From: Micavibrio sp. UBA5703
Lineage (GTDB): Bacteria > Pseudomonadota > Alphaproteobacteria > Micavibrionales > Micavibrionaceae
Assembly: GCA_002420015.1 (NCBI GenBank)
Contig: DIHF01000056.1
Span: forward strand, 1,185 to 65,184
Length of the DNA: 64,000 bases
Direction: 5' to 3'
Below the pieces are notes generated by a model. The model saw nothing but the letters and a program-made list of their open reading frames with translations. It was not told the DNA's origin and made no database searches. Position numbers and translations under genes: made by a program. This document shows positions 36,870 through 46,141 of the stretch, in pieces; within the stretch, counting starts at the first letter, position 1; the number at the start of each line of letters is the position of its first letter.

Positions 36870-38507
36870 TTAAAGCTTTGACATGGCTGTGCTTTGTCGC
36901 GGGTCCATGACAATTTCGATGAGCGCCACTTTATTTGACTCCAAAGCTTTCTTCCACACCGATTTGAAATTGCGTACATTTTCAACTCTGGCGGCGAACG
37001 CGCCATAGCTTTGAGCGAGCCTGACGAAATCGGGATTTGTTAAATCGGTGGCGCTGTGGCGGCCGGGATATTCGCGCTCCTGATGCATGCGGATCGTGCC
37101 ATACGTCCCATTGTTGAACACGATGATCACGGGTTTTGCGCCGTGATGCGCGGCTGTTGCCAGCTCCTGCCCGGTCATCATGAAACCACCGTCGCCGCAA
37201 AAGCCTACCACCAGCCTGTCCGGCCTTGCGATCGAAGCACCGATAGCCGCCGGAACCGCATACCCCATCGAACCGCTGCCCGGGGCCAGCAAACGCCCCG
37301 GCCTGCCGTAACGCAGATAGCGCTGCACCCAGCCGCTAAAGTTCCCGGCATCCCCCGTCAGGATAACATCATCAGGCAAAAGATCGCGCAACACCGCAAA
37401 AACCTGCGTCACATCCGCGCCATTCCATTTCTGCCCCCGCCCCGGCTCGATATGATTCCACTGCTCGTAATCCTTGCGCGCTTCGCTGCGCCAATCGGCC
37501 CACCGACTCCCATCGATTTCCATCCCGGCCAAAGCCTTTAGCACCGGGCTGATATGCGACTCGACCCCGATATCAACCTTGCAACCTTTGCCAAACACGC
37601 TTTTTGACGGATAGACATGGATAATCTTCTGACCCTTATCGCCCTGCAAAAGCGTGTACCCTTGAGTCGTCGGATCGGTGACGCGGGCATTGAGGATAAG
37701 GACCAGATCGGCCTGCCGTATTCTTTCAACCAGCTTTGGATTTGCCCCGAAAACCAGCTCACCCGCATAACAACGGTGACGATGATTGAAGATATCCTGC
37801 CGCCGGAACGAGGCCACAACGGGCAGTTCGGCCCTATCCGCAATCCCCTCCAGAGCGTGACAATCCTCATCGCGCCACAGGCTACCGCCGACCAGCATGA
37901 TCGGCCTTTCGGCTTTTTGCAACGCCTCGCGCAGGGCCGCAATATCCTTGTCTTTGGGCGAAATCGATTCAACCGCTATCGGGCTTGCCTGCCCTGCACC
38001 ATCAACCTCGGGAAACAGCACATCCTCGGGCAAACCGATCACCACCGGCCCCGGACGACCAGAAACAGCCTCATGAAACGCCCTGGCGACGATCGCAGGG
38101 ATATCCCTCGCATCGTCGATCACCGCCGCCCATTTGGACAACGAACCGAACATCTGCACCATATCGAATTCCTGAAACGCCTCGCGGCCCCGGTCGGCTT
38201 TGGCGATCAATCCAACGAAAAGAACAAGCGGCGTGGAGGACTGCATCGCCTCATGCAGTCCGACAGCGGCATTGCACGCCCCCGGCGCCCGCGTAACGAA
38301 CGCAACGGCAGGCGCATTTTCAAGCGCTGCCCACCCCGCCGCCATGAAGGACACCCCCGATTCCTGGCGGCATGTCACAACCTCGATTTGCGGAAAATCC
38401 AGAAATGCGTCCAGAACGGGCAAATAGCTCTCTCCAGCCACGCAGGAAACGCGCCGCACCCCATGTGCGACCAGCGATTCGACAATGATCTTTCCGCCAT
38501 GACTCAT
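36870..38507 (-). CDS. Thiamine-pyrophosphate enzyme, acetolactate synthase-like
   Basis: 545-aa three-domain TPP protein. Activating Glu49 lies in TCRQESGVSFMAAG, the central domain is Rossmann-like, and the TPP/Mg motif GDGGF is followed by FNNGTYGTIRMHQ. Relatives include acetolactate synthase large subunits, benzoylformate and sulfopyruvate decarboxylases; without the small regulatory subunit nearby the reaction cannot be fixed. Single gene, divergent from the response regulator. Confidence 0.85.
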   Translation of the reverse strand: MSHGGKIIVESLVAHGVRRVSCVAGESYLPVLDAFLDFPQIEVVTCRQESGVSFMAAGWAALENAPAVAFVTRAPGACNAAVGLHEAMQSSTPLVLFVGLIAKADRGREAFQEFDMVQMFGSLSKWAAVIDDARDIPAIVARAFHEAVSGRPGPVVIGLPEDVLFPEVDGAGQASPIAVESISPKDKDIAALREALQKAERPIMLVGGSLWRDEDCHALEGIADRAELPVVASFRRQDIFNHRHRCYAGELVFGANPKLVERIRQADLVLILNARVTDPTTQGYTLLQGDKGQKIIHVYPSKSVFGKGCKVDIGVESHISPVLKALAGMEIDGSRWADWRSEARKDYEQWNHIEPGRGQKWNGADVTQVFAVLRDLLPDDVILTGDAGNFSGWVQRYLRYGRPGRLLAPGSGSMGYAVPAAIGASIARPDRLVVGFCGDGGFMMTGQELATAAHHGAKPVIIVFNNGTYGTIRMHQEREYPGRHSATDLTNPDFVRLAQSYGAFAARVENVRNFKSVWKKALESNKVALIEIVMDPRQSTAMSKL

Positions 38508-38582
38508 AAAACCGCCCCTTTATAGCTATCCGAACGAAATTACCGTTGTCCCCATCTCGAATTCGTGACAACCTTAAGAAGT

Positions 38583-38598
38583 AAGGTATGCATACCTT
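38583..38598. promoter_or_regulatory. Perfect 16-bp palindrome upstream of the response-regulator gene
   Basis: AAGGTATGCATACCTT, perfectly self-complementary, sits 32 bp before the ATG at 38631 and 75 bp before the divergent TPP-enzyme gene. No loop, so it looks like a dimeric protein operator, not a terminator. The binding protein is unknown. Confidence 0.55.
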
Positions 38599-38630
38599 GC
38601 TAACCTTTAAAGCTTTTTCTGGCGATTTGT

Positions 38631-39206
38631 ATGGCCTATAAACTGGAAACGGCCCGTATTCTGATAGTCGATGACATGGTGCCCATGCTGGCGCTCACCA
38701 AGTCTATCCTCAACATTTTCGGATTCAAGCAGGTTTTCACAGCCTCCAACGGCGAAGAAGCGCTGGGGCTGGTCATCAGGCACGACCCGGACCTTATCCT
38801 TACCGACTGGATGATGGAGCCGATGGACGGGCTGGAATTCACCAAAAATGTCCGCCGTGACACCCGCGTTCCCAACCCTTACGTCCCCATCATTATGATG
38901 ACGGGATTCAGTTCACGTTTACGCGTCGAAAACGCCCGCGACACGGGCGTTACGGAGTTTCTGGTTAAGCCGTTTTCCTCCCGCGATCTTTATAATCGCA
39001 TTGTACAAATCATCGAAAAGCCCCGGCAATTCGTCGAGGCTGGCGAGTTTTTCGGACCTGACCGCCGCCGCAAAAGGGGCGAGGATTACAGCGGCCCCAG
39101 ACGGCGCGGCAACGACGAAAAACAGAAAAGCGAACAAGGCACGCAGGAACAACGGCTGGCCGTTGATGTTTTACGCGAATTGCGCGACAAGGCAAAAAAG
39201 GTATAG
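38631..39206 (+). CDS. CheY-like response regulator with C-terminal basic tail
   Basis: 191-aa protein: receiver domain at 1-125 with the acidic pair Asp14/Asp15, phosphoacceptor Asp59 (ILTDWMM), Thr91 and Lys113 (FLVKPFSS). The receiver is followed by a family-like FFGPDRRRKR segment and a Lys/Arg/Glu-rich tail with no output domain. Such receivers in alphaproteobacteria are linked to motility or chemotaxis-like signalling. A palindrome lies just upstream; the next gene starts 12 bp downstream, and a YjfB-type motility gene follows. Confidence 0.88.
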   Translation: MAYKLETARILIVDDMVPMLALTKSILNIFGFKQVFTASNGEEALGLVIRHDPDLILTDWMMEPMDGLEFTKNVRRDTRVPNPYVPIIMMTGFSSRLRVENARDTGVTEFLVKPFSSRDLYNRIVQIIEKPRQFVEAGEFFGPDRRRKRGEDYSGPRRRGNDEKQKSEQGTQEQRLAVDVLRELRDKAKKV

Positions 39207-39218
39207 GCGGGATAGAAC

Positions 39219-39734
39219 ATGAGTACGAGAAAGCCCTCCGCAACCGCCAGGTTTATAAACCCGCCGAATATTCTCAAGCAGAAGGTCGGCACAGGGGGGA
39301 TCGATGAGGCTTTGCTTGATAAAAGTCAGAACCACATCGAAACCGCCGATCTGGATTTCACCCCGTTTGCCCAGCAGTTTCTTACCGATTTTTCGGCTCT
39401 GATCAAAAAGGCAAAGGCGACGAGCGACGCAGCCCTTATCGCAAAGATGGTCGCCCCCATCATGCAGATCAAAGCCAATGGCGGTATGTTCCGTTACCAG
39501 CTCCTCAGCGATGTCGCGGATATCTGCCTGCAATTCCTAGAAGAAATAAAGACGCTGGACAAGGATTCCCTCGATGTCATTGAGGCCCATGAAAGAACCC
39601 TTCAGATCATCCTTAAACACAAGCTCAAAGGCAACGGCGGCGCAGAAGGTTACGCCCTGGTCAAGGAACTGGACAAGGCTTGCCGCCGTTACTTCAAAAA
39701 ACACAAAAAACCCGCAAAACCGGGCAAAAAATAG
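39219..39734 (+). CDS. Hypothetical protein coupled to the response regulator, 171 aa
   Basis: Unnamed helical protein. N-terminal basic region (RKPSATARFINPPN), then about 120 residues of amphipathic helices and a Lys-rich C-terminus. An HKLKG phrase near residue 133 recalls the His-phosphotransfer HxLKG motif, but it lies too close to the C-terminus for a normal Hpt four-helix bundle, so I regard this as weak. Starts 12 bp after the response regulator and is probably co-transcribed. Confidence 0.65.
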   Translation: MSTRKPSATARFINPPNILKQKVGTGGIDEALLDKSQNHIETADLDFTPFAQQFLTDFSALIKKAKATSDAALIAKMVAPIMQIKANGGMFRYQLLSDVADICLQFLEEIKTLDKDSLDVIEAHERTLQIILKHKLKGNGGAEGYALVKELDKACRRYFKKHKKPAKPGKK

Positions 39735-39765
39735 TCGTTTTTTTTCAGACTTTATTAAGAAAAAG

Positions 39766-39774
39766 TGGTATAAT
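39766..39774 (+). promoter_or_regulatory. Extended -10 promoter of the YjfB-like gene
   Basis: TGGTATAAT at 39766-39774 is a perfect TGn-TATAAT extended -10, 28 bp before the ATG at 39802; no strong -35 is needed for this class. Confidence 0.6.
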
Positions 39775-39801
39775 GGAAGGAAGAGAAGGGTTCTTTTTAC
39801 C

Positions 39802-39978
39802 ATGGACGCACCCGCAGGAATCGCCGCAGAACTTGGAATTTTAAGGCAAAACGTTGCCCTTTCCGTCATCAAGCAAACGCATGATGCACAGCAGGCTTTG
39901 GTAAAAATTCTCGATGAAGCCTCCCGCAGCGCCCCCATATCGCAGGCACGCGGCGCAAACGTCAACTTTTCAGCATAG
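39802..39978 (+). CDS. YjfB-like putative motility protein, 58 aa
   Basis: Short protein matching the YjfB/PF14070 pattern: an N-terminal Ala-rich helix (AGIAAELGILRQNVALSVIKQ), a Gln-rich middle and the short C-terminal RGANVNFSA end typical of the family. Family members are annotated putative motility proteins on neighbourhood evidence. The ATG at 39802 follows GAGAAGG. It lies next to the response-regulator pair and has its own extended -10. Confidence 0.75.
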   Translation: MDAPAGIAAELGILRQNVALSVIKQTHDAQQALVKILDEASRSAPISQARGANVNFSA

Positions 39979-39994
39979 ATTTTCGAAAATTGCT

Positions 39995-41218
39995 CTACGC
40001 CACAGCCCTGAGCGCGTGGTTGTTCTGCCATAAATCGGAAAGAACATCCGCCATGCGGTTGACATCCTCAAGGCTGTGCGCGGCGGAAGCCGTAAGGCGC
40101 AAACGCTCGGTCCCTCGCGGCACGGTCGGATAGTTGATCGGCTGCACATATATGTCGTATTCCCGAAGCAGAAGATCAGAAACCTCCTTGCAGCAGGTCG
40201 GCTCCCCCACAATCAGCGGCACGATATGGCTCGCCCCCCGCAAAAACGGCAGTTCCGCCGCCGCAAGGCGATCCTTGAACATCTTCACATTCTGACGAAG
40301 TTTCTGGCGCTCCACGCCCGATACCTTCAGATGCTCAACCGAAGCCTTGGCCGCCGCCAGAACGGATGGCGGCAACGATGTCGTAAAAATGAAGCTCGCG
40401 GCGAAAGAGCGCACGGCGTCGACGACCGCCGCATCGCCTGTGATGAATCCGCCTACACAACCGTATGCCTTGCCAAACGTGCCCTCGATTACATCGATCC
40501 GGTCGAGCAATCCAAGCTCCTCCACTACGCCGCCGCCGCGCGGGCCGTAAAGCCCGACGCCGTGCACCTCGTCCAGATAGGTCATCGCGTTATACTTTTC
40601 GGCGAGATCGCAGATTTCCTGCATCGGCGCGATATCGCCCTCCATCGAGTAAACCGATTCGAAAACTATAATCTTGGGCCGCGCCGGGCCGACCTCTTTC
40701 AAAAGCTCCTCAAGATGCTCAACATCGTTGTGCCTGAAGATGATTTTTTCCTGCTTGCTGTCCTTGATGCCGTGGATCATTGAAGCATGATTAAGCGCAT
40801 CGGAGAAAATAACGCATCCCGGCATCAACTTGCCGAGAACGCTCAATGCGCCTTCATTGGCGACATAGCCGGATGAAAACACCAGCGCAGATTCCTTGCG
40901 GTGCAGATCGGCCAGAGATTCTTCAAGTTCCACGTGATAACGGGTGGTGCCGGAAATATTGCGCGTACCCCCCGCCCCTGCTCCTGAATTTTCAAGCGCC
41001 TCATGTGCGGCGGCCAGTACCTTGGGATGCTGGCCCATGCCGAGATAATCGTTACTGCACCAGATGGTGACTTCTTTCTTGCTGCCGTCCGGCGCGTGAT
41101 AAATGGCCTGCGGGAATCGTCCGGCAATGCGCTCCAGCGTGGCAAAAGTGCGGTAACGGCCTTCCTTCTTAATGCCGCGTATGCACCCTGCAAAATGTTC
41201 TGTGTAATTTATGGCCAT
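39995..41218 (-). CDS. hemA: 5-Aminolevulinate synthase (C4/Shemin pathway)
   Basis: PLP enzyme condensing glycine and succinyl-CoA, the first haem step in alphaproteobacteria and mitochondria. The 407-aa product has the PLP lysine Lys250 in [13 protein letters not shown], the [11 protein letters not shown] strand and [12 protein letters not shown] at about 89-100. Full length. Haem genes are scattered: hemW lies at the far end of the window. Confidence 0.96.
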   Translation of the reverse strand: MAINYTEHFAGCIRGIKKEGRYRTFATLERIAGRFPQAIYHAPDGSKKEVTIWCSNDYLGMGQHPKVLAAAHEALENSGAGAGGTRNISGTTRYHVELEESLADLHRKESALVFSSGYVANEGALSVLGKLMPGCVIFSDALNHASMIHGIKDSKQEKIIFRHNDVEHLEELLKEVGPARPKIIVFESVYSMEGDIAPMQEICDLAEKYNAMTYLDEVHGVGLYGPRGGGVVEELGLLDRIDVIEGTFGKAYGCVGGFITGDAAVVDAVRSFAASFIFTTSLPPSVLAAAKASVEHLKVSGVERQKLRQNVKMFKDRLAAAELPFLRGASHIVPLIVGEPTCCKEVSDLLLREYDIYVQPINYPTVPRGTERLRLTASAAHSLEDVNRMADVLSDLWQNNHALRAVA

Positions 41219-41287
41219 CCCGTATTAGTCTATATCAAAGGTTATACTGCGTGCCATTCTTTAACAAATCAGGATACACTTGTCTTC

Positions 41288-42223
41288 ATGATTATTGTCT
41301 TTGGTGCCGTATCGGCCGATTTGCGTTTCGATGTTGATATTTTTCCCGGCAACAACGAGGCGGTGGAAGCCTTGAGCTATGTTGTCACACCCGGCGGACG
41401 GGGCGCCAACCAGGCCGTGGCGGCCATACGCTCGGGTGCCAAGGTGACCCTTATCGGCACGGCGGGCAAGGATTGCTTCGGCGATAAAATCCTGACCCGC
41501 CTGCAAGCCGAAGGGGCTGTGACCTCGGGAATTTCACGCGAATCGGGAACCACTGGCACTATTACGACAATTACAAACAAGCACGGCCATCACATCGCCG
41601 TCACCTCTCCGGGGACAAACGCTCTCCTTGCGGCAAAGCACCTCAGTGATGAATTGCTGAACGATAAAGCCCTTGTTCTTTTACAGACTGATACCGCCTC
41701 CGAGGAAAACGAGGCTGTCCTTGCCAAGGCAAAAAACGCCCGGGCGCGCACCATGATGAACCTTGCCCCATCTATCGATATGACAAAAAAAACGCTCGAC
41801 AATCTGGATTACCTGATCGTCAATCAGGGGCAGGCCCGCCAGCTTGCCAGAAAGCTCAACCTCGATGTCGACAGCAACGCCCTGAAAATGGCCCAGGGCC
41901 TCGCGCGTCAGGGCAAACTCAATTGCATCGTAACTTTGGGGGAACGCGGCTGCGTCGCCGTCACCCTTGAAGGGATCGGCTGGACGGTGGAGGCTTTGCG
42001 CCTTGAGAAGGTTGTCGATACTTCGGGAGCCGAGGATTCTTACTGCGGCACGCTGGCGGCCTGCGTACAGGCGGGCATGCCCCTGCCCCGCGCCATGAAG
42101 CGTGCCTCTATCGCCGCCTCACTCACCTGCACCAAAAAAGGCGCACAAAATGCCTTTCCAACACTTGATGAAATTGACAAGCGGATCAACGATATACCAG
42201 ATCCAAAACAACAAGAACTTTAA
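41288..42223 (+). CDS. PfkB/ribokinase-family sugar kinase
   Basis: 311-aa PfkB kinase, closest in form to ribokinases: N-terminal GGRGANQAVAAIRSGA (36-51) and C-terminal anion-hole/base motif DTSGAEDSYCG, where the usual GAGD is GAED with the catalytic Asp250 kept. The second signature Gly being Glu is unusual. The ATG at 41288 was chosen because the upstream frame overlaps hemA. Substrate unknown. Confidence 0.82.
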   Translation: MIIVFGAVSADLRFDVDIFPGNNEAVEALSYVVTPGGRGANQAVAAIRSGAKVTLIGTAGKDCFGDKILTRLQAEGAVTSGISRESGTTGTITTITNKHGHHIAVTSPGTNALLAAKHLSDELLNDKALVLLQTDTASEENEAVLAKAKNARARTMMNLAPSIDMTKKTLDNLDYLIVNQGQARQLARKLNLDVDSNALKMAQGLARQGKLNCIVTLGERGCVAVTLEGIGWTVEALRLEKVVDTSGAEDSYCGTLAACVQAGMPLPRAMKRASIAASLTCTKKGAQNAFPTLDEIDKRINDIPDPKQQEL

Positions 42224-42254
42224 CTTCCGGATCTTTGAAACAGGGATACCAAAA

Positions 42255-42328
42255 GCTGCATCCCCCCGCGAAAGCGGGGGCCTTTATGTCTACCACAATA
42301 GATTCCCGCCTACGCGGGAAAAGCAGTG
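42255..42328. repeat. Double-hairpin dispersed repeat, copy B
   Basis: CCCCCGC/GCGGGGG and CCCGC/GCGGG hairpins 20-30 nt apart, bounded by GCTGCA and AGCAGT, between the PfkB gene and the COQ9-like gene. Same architecture as copies A (976) and C (47506). Confidence 0.75.
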
Positions 42329-42348
42329 TTGTTTATCCCGCACAAAAA

Positions 42349-42927
42349 TTATAACCCCAACACCCCGGCCATTCTATCCGCATGGCCCAGCGCACCGTCC
42401 AGCGCCGCCATGGTTTTTGAAAGATCGGCGCTTTCGTCTTCTTTCCACGCTTTGAGAACTTTAAGATAAATTGCTGTAAGACCAGCAACTTTGACCGCGC
42501 CTTTCACGCCTTCCGTCCCTATTCCGGCGGCCTCAAGCATCCAGCTCATCGACCGCGCCAGATGCGGCAATCCGATAACCGCCTGCTTGGGATCGCACAG
42601 AAAACTGTCCAGCACCGCACAAATGCCCTCGCGGTAATCGTTCAGCGCTTCATAGCGCTCCATCAGAACATCGAAAAGCCTGTCGCGGGGGGAAGATTCA
42701 CTATCGCCCTCACCCACTGCTTCAAGAACCTTCCGGTCGATCATGCGACCCAGCGCCACGAGAATATCCGTCTTGTCCTCGACATACTCTCGCAACTCGC
42801 CAAGACCGATTCCCAGCGCCCCGGCGATATCGCGCAGGGATACCTGCTCCCAGCCCCGTTCCGCCACGAGCTTCAGGGCCGCGTGAACGGCTTCTTCCTT
42901 GATATTTCCTTTGGATTTTTCGGTCAT
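42349..42927 (-). CDS. COQ9-family protein
   Basis: 192-aa protein with a TetR-like N-terminal helix bundle (about 1-70, with VSLRDIAGALGIGLGELREY) and a COQ9-type C-terminal domain (IYLKVLKAWKEDES near the end). Mitochondrial COQ9 binds lipids and supports ubiquinone hydroxylation; alphaproteobacterial members are thought to do the same. ATG at 42927 chosen for the usual N-terminus. Fits with ubiE, ubiK and the polyprenyl synthase of this window. Confidence 0.85.
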   Translation of the reverse strand: MTEKSKGNIKEEAVHAALKLVAERGWEQVSLRDIAGALGIGLGELREYVEDKTDILVALGRMIDRKVLEAVGEGDSESSPRDRLFDVLMERYEALNDYREGICAVLDSFLCDPKQAVIGLPHLARSMSWMLEAAGIGTEGVKGAVKVAGLTAIYLKVLKAWKEDESADLSKTMAALDGALGHADRMAGVLGL

Positions 42928-42978
42928 AATTCTGTAAGGATAAATCACAGTCTCTCGAATCAAACAAGGATTATTGCC

Positions 42979-43980
42979 ATGTCAAAACCTATGCTGGGCG
43001 TTGTCGCCGTCGGAAACGCTCTTGTTGACGTAATCACGCAAACATCTGAGGAATTTATCGCCAAGCAAAAAGCCAGCAACGGCATGGAAAAAGGCGCCAT
43101 GACCCTGATCGACGAGACCCGCGCCGTCGAACTTTATGCCCTGATGGGGGCCGGGGTTGAGACCTCGGGTGGATCGGCGGGCAACACGATGGCCGGATTC
43201 GCCTCCTTCGGCGGCCGGGGCGCACTGATCGCCAAAGTGGCCAAAGACAAATTGGGCGAGGTTTTTCAGAATGATATCCGCTCCCTCGGCCTGCAGTTTA
43301 AAACCCAGCCTTTGCTGGTTGGCGCAGCAACGGGGCGCTGCCTTATTCTGGTCACGCCGGATGCTCAGCGCACCATGAACACTTTTCTGGGCGCCAGCTC
43401 CGAGCTCAGCCCCGACGACATCGACACCGACCTGATCGCCTCGGCGCAGGTCACCTATCTCGAGGGTTATCTTTTCGACCGGGAGCAGGCCAAACAAGCC
43501 TTCGCCGCGGCAGCCGAAGCCGCGCACGATGCCGGACACCGCGTGGCGCTGACACTCTCGGACCCGTTCTGCGTCGACAGGCACCGTCACGACTTCCTCA
43601 ATCTTGTAGAAAATCACGTGGATATCCTGTTTGCAAACGAGGAAGAAATTAAATCCCTCTATATGCAGTCCGATTTCGACAATGCCAAGAACGCCGTCAG
43701 CAAAAACGTCGAAATCGCCGTTCTGACCCGCAGCGAAAAAGGCGCGGTCGTAATGGCGAGCGGCAAAGAAATCACGGTTGCCGCCGAGCCTGTCAAAAAG
43801 GTCGTCGACACCACCGGGGCCGGAGACCAGTTCGCCGCCGGGTTCCTGTACGGCTTCACCGAAGGGATGCCTCTGGAAAAATGCGCCCGTCTTGGGGCCA
43901 TGGCCGCCGCCGAGGTCATCAGCCATATCGGCCCAAGGCCGAAAGTCAGCTACGCCGATTTCCTGAAAAAGGCGGCGTAA
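42979..43980 (+). CDS. Adenosine kinase-like PfkB protein
   Basis: 333-aa PfkB kinase of the adenosine-kinase type common in alphaproteobacteria: GNALVDVITQ near residue 12, the GGSAGNTMAGFASFGG box, and the catalytic DTTGAGDQFAAGF with Asp283. Salvages adenosine to AMP if the family assignment holds. Divergent from the COQ9-like gene 51 bp away. Confidence 0.88.
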   Translation: MSKPMLGVVAVGNALVDVITQTSEEFIAKQKASNGMEKGAMTLIDETRAVELYALMGAGVETSGGSAGNTMAGFASFGGRGALIAKVAKDKLGEVFQNDIRSLGLQFKTQPLLVGAATGRCLILVTPDAQRTMNTFLGASSELSPDDIDTDLIASAQVTYLEGYLFDREQAKQAFAAAAEAAHDAGHRVALTLSDPFCVDRHRHDFLNLVENHVDILFANEEEIKSLYMQSDFDNAKNAVSKNVEIAVLTRSEKGAVVMASGKEITVAAEPVKKVVDTTGAGDQFAAGFLYGFTEGMPLEKCARLGAMAAAEVISHIGPRPKVSYADFLKKAA

Positions 43981-43993
43981 ACATCAAGAATCG

Positions 43994-44195
43994 TTTTTGA
44001 ACCACAGCGAACACGGCGATCACAGCATCTTTTATCATCATTGCGAAGCCCGCAGGGCTGAAGCAATCCAGAAATAAAAATGTTTTCACGCGAAGTTTCG
44101 AAGAAACGAAGAATGAAAAAACTTCGTATCTTCGATTCTTCGCGTTCATAAAAAACAAATCGCTGTGTTCGTTGTGACCGCTGTGGTTCAAAAAG
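43994..44195. repeat. Compound nested palindromic repeat (third locus)
   Basis: Outer arms TTTTTGAACCACAGCG... (left) and ...CGCTGTGGTTCAAAAA (right) are inverted copies. Between them sit a CATTGCGAAGC-type fragment (44039) and a second inverted pair built on ACGCGAAG/CTTCGCGT. Fills most of the 271-bp gap between the adenosine kinase and the peptide-binding protein; no gene seen. Confidence 0.7.
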
Positions 44196-44251
44196 GCTTT
44201 CAAGAAACAAGGTTGGATTGAATCTGATGCTCTGATATCACTGTATTCACG

Positions 44252-46069
44252 ATGAGCAAACTTGCACTCTTAACAGTTTTCCTGCTTCTTTCTGCTGGCG
44301 CGGCCAACGCCGCAGAAGCCGTAAAGCACTATTCCGGCCTCGCCATGCACGGCCAGCCGAAATATGCGGATGATGCCGCTCACGTAGATTACGTCAACCC
44401 GGACGCGCCAAAGGGCGGCACGCTCCGTATGGCAGAAACGGGAACCTTTGACACCCTCAACCCCTATGGGATCAAGGGCGCGGCGGCGGCAGGGCTTAAC
44501 CTCGTTTACGACCGCCTGATGGCGCGGGTGTGGGACGAGCCTTTTACGCTCTATCCCCTCATCGCCAAAAAGGCGATCGTGCCGAAAGACCGTTCCTCCA
44601 TCACCTTTGAACTCGACCCCAGAGCGCGCTTTCACGATGGATCCCCCATCACCGCCGACGATGTAATCTTTTCTTTTGAAACACTGCGCGATCATGGGCG
44701 GCCCAACATGCGCCAGACCTACCGCCTTGTGGAGAGCGCCGAAAAACGCGGTGAGAACACCGTACATTTCAGTTTCAAAAAAGGCCACGACCGCGAAACC
44801 GCCATGATCGTCGCCATGATGCCCGTTCTATCGAAAAAGTACTGGAGTTCCAGAATTGCATCGGGGAAAAGCTTTGATTCCACAACGCTTGAGATGCCAT
44901 TATTAAACGGTCCGTATCGTATTACTGAATTTGAGCCGGGGCGGAAAATCGTCTATGAACGCGTGCCGGATTACTGGGCCGCCGATCTGCTGCCCAATGC
45001 CGGACATTATAACTTCGACAAGGTAATTTATGAATATTATCGGGATGATAGCGTTGCTTTTGAAGGTTTTAAATCAGGAAACACCGATTTGCGGCGCGAA
45101 TGGGACGCCGGAAAATGGGCCGGAGCCTACGATTTTCCCGCCGTGACGTCGAAAAAAGTCGCGCTGGACTCCCTGCCCCACGGCCGGCCCGAGCGTGTGC
45201 GCGCCTTCATCTTCAACACCCGCCGCGCCCCTTTCGACGACATCCGCGTGCGCAAAGCCTTCGACCTGCTCCTCGATTTTGAATGGGCCAACGCCAATCT
45301 TTTCCACGGCCAATATAAACGTATAGAAAGCTACTTCCCCAATGCCGAACTGGCGGCCACGGGCACGCCCGATGCCCTGCAACTTGGCATTCTGGAGCCG
45401 TGGAAAGACAAGCTCCCACCCGAGGTTTTCGGACCCGCCTACAAAGCCCCCGTCTCCGGCAGCCCGGAGAAAATCCGCGCCAATATGCGCGCCGCCGATG
45501 CTCTGTTAAAAGAAGCGGGCTGGGGCGTGGAAAACGGCAAGCGCGTCAAAAATGGCAAGCCCTTGCAGTTTGAAATCCTGCTCGGCACGCCGGGGGATGA
45601 AAAACTGACCCTGCATTTCCGCCGCGCCCTTGAGAAAATGGGCATCTTTCCAACCATCCGCGTTCTTGATCAGGCGGCCTACCGGGGGCGGCTGAACGAA
45701 TACGATTTCGACATGACCCTTTATTTCTGGCTGTCTTCCCTTTCGCCCGGCACCGAACAGCCCCTCTATTGGGGTTGTAAAGCCGCCAAAGAGCCGGGGC
45801 GCTGGAACTACGCCGGCATCTGCAATCAGGCCATTGATTCCATCGCGGGTTCCATCGCCGCCTCAACCAGCCGCGAAGACCTCGTGGCCCGCGTGCGGAC
45901 GCTCGACCGCATCTTGATGCACGGGCACTACATGATCCCGCTTTACTATGTCGGCACCGATTACGTGGCTTACTGGAAACCCCTGCGCCACCCCGAGAAG
46001 ACCCCGCTTTACGGCACGGTGCTGGAAACATGGTGGATGGATACCCCCCCGGCAACAAATGGCCATTGA
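44252..46069 (+). CDS. Extracellular solute-binding protein, family 5 (YejA-like)
   Basis: 605-aa periplasmic binding protein of oligopeptide/microcin-type ABC importers. Signal peptide 1-21 (ALLTVFLLLSAGAANA), then YVNPDAPKGGTLRMAETGTFDTLNPY, the usual start of YejA-type proteins, and an ARFHDGSPITADDVIFSFETLRD box. No permease or ATPase genes follow, so its partners must be elsewhere. Ends 72 bp before the lipoprotein gene. Confidence 0.88.
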   Translation: MSKLALLTVFLLLSAGAANAAEAVKHYSGLAMHGQPKYADDAAHVDYVNPDAPKGGTLRMAETGTFDTLNPYGIKGAAAAGLNLVYDRLMARVWDEPFTLYPLIAKKAIVPKDRSSITFELDPRARFHDGSPITADDVIFSFETLRDHGRPNMRQTYRLVESAEKRGENTVHFSFKKGHDRETAMIVAMMPVLSKKYWSSRIASGKSFDSTTLEMPLLNGPYRITEFEPGRKIVYERVPDYWAADLLPNAGHYNFDKVIYEYYRDDSVAFEGFKSGNTDLRREWDAGKWAGAYDFPAVTSKKVALDSLPHGRPERVRAFIFNTRRAPFDDIRVRKAFDLLLDFEWANANLFHGQYKRIESYFPNAELAATGTPDALQLGILEPWKDKLPPEVFGPAYKAPVSGSPEKIRANMRAADALLKEAGWGVENGKRVKNGKPLQFEILLGTPGDEKLTLHFRRALEKMGIFPTIRVLDQAAYRGRLNEYDFDMTLYFWLSSLSPGTEQPLYWGCKAAKEPGRWNYAGICNQAIDSIAGSIAASTSREDLVARVRTLDRILMHGHYMIPLYYVGTDYVAYWKPLRHPEKTPLYGTVLETWWMDTPPATNGH

Positions 46070-46141
46070 GCCACCCCCCTGTTCTTGCTATCATGGGCGG
46101 GATATTAAGTGTTCAACGCCCTCAACTTTCAAGATTTTCTC

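Noticed and set aside
39219..39734. Certain Hpt phosphotransfer protein
   Set aside because: The HKLKG phrase is near the C-terminus without the following helices of an Hpt bundle.
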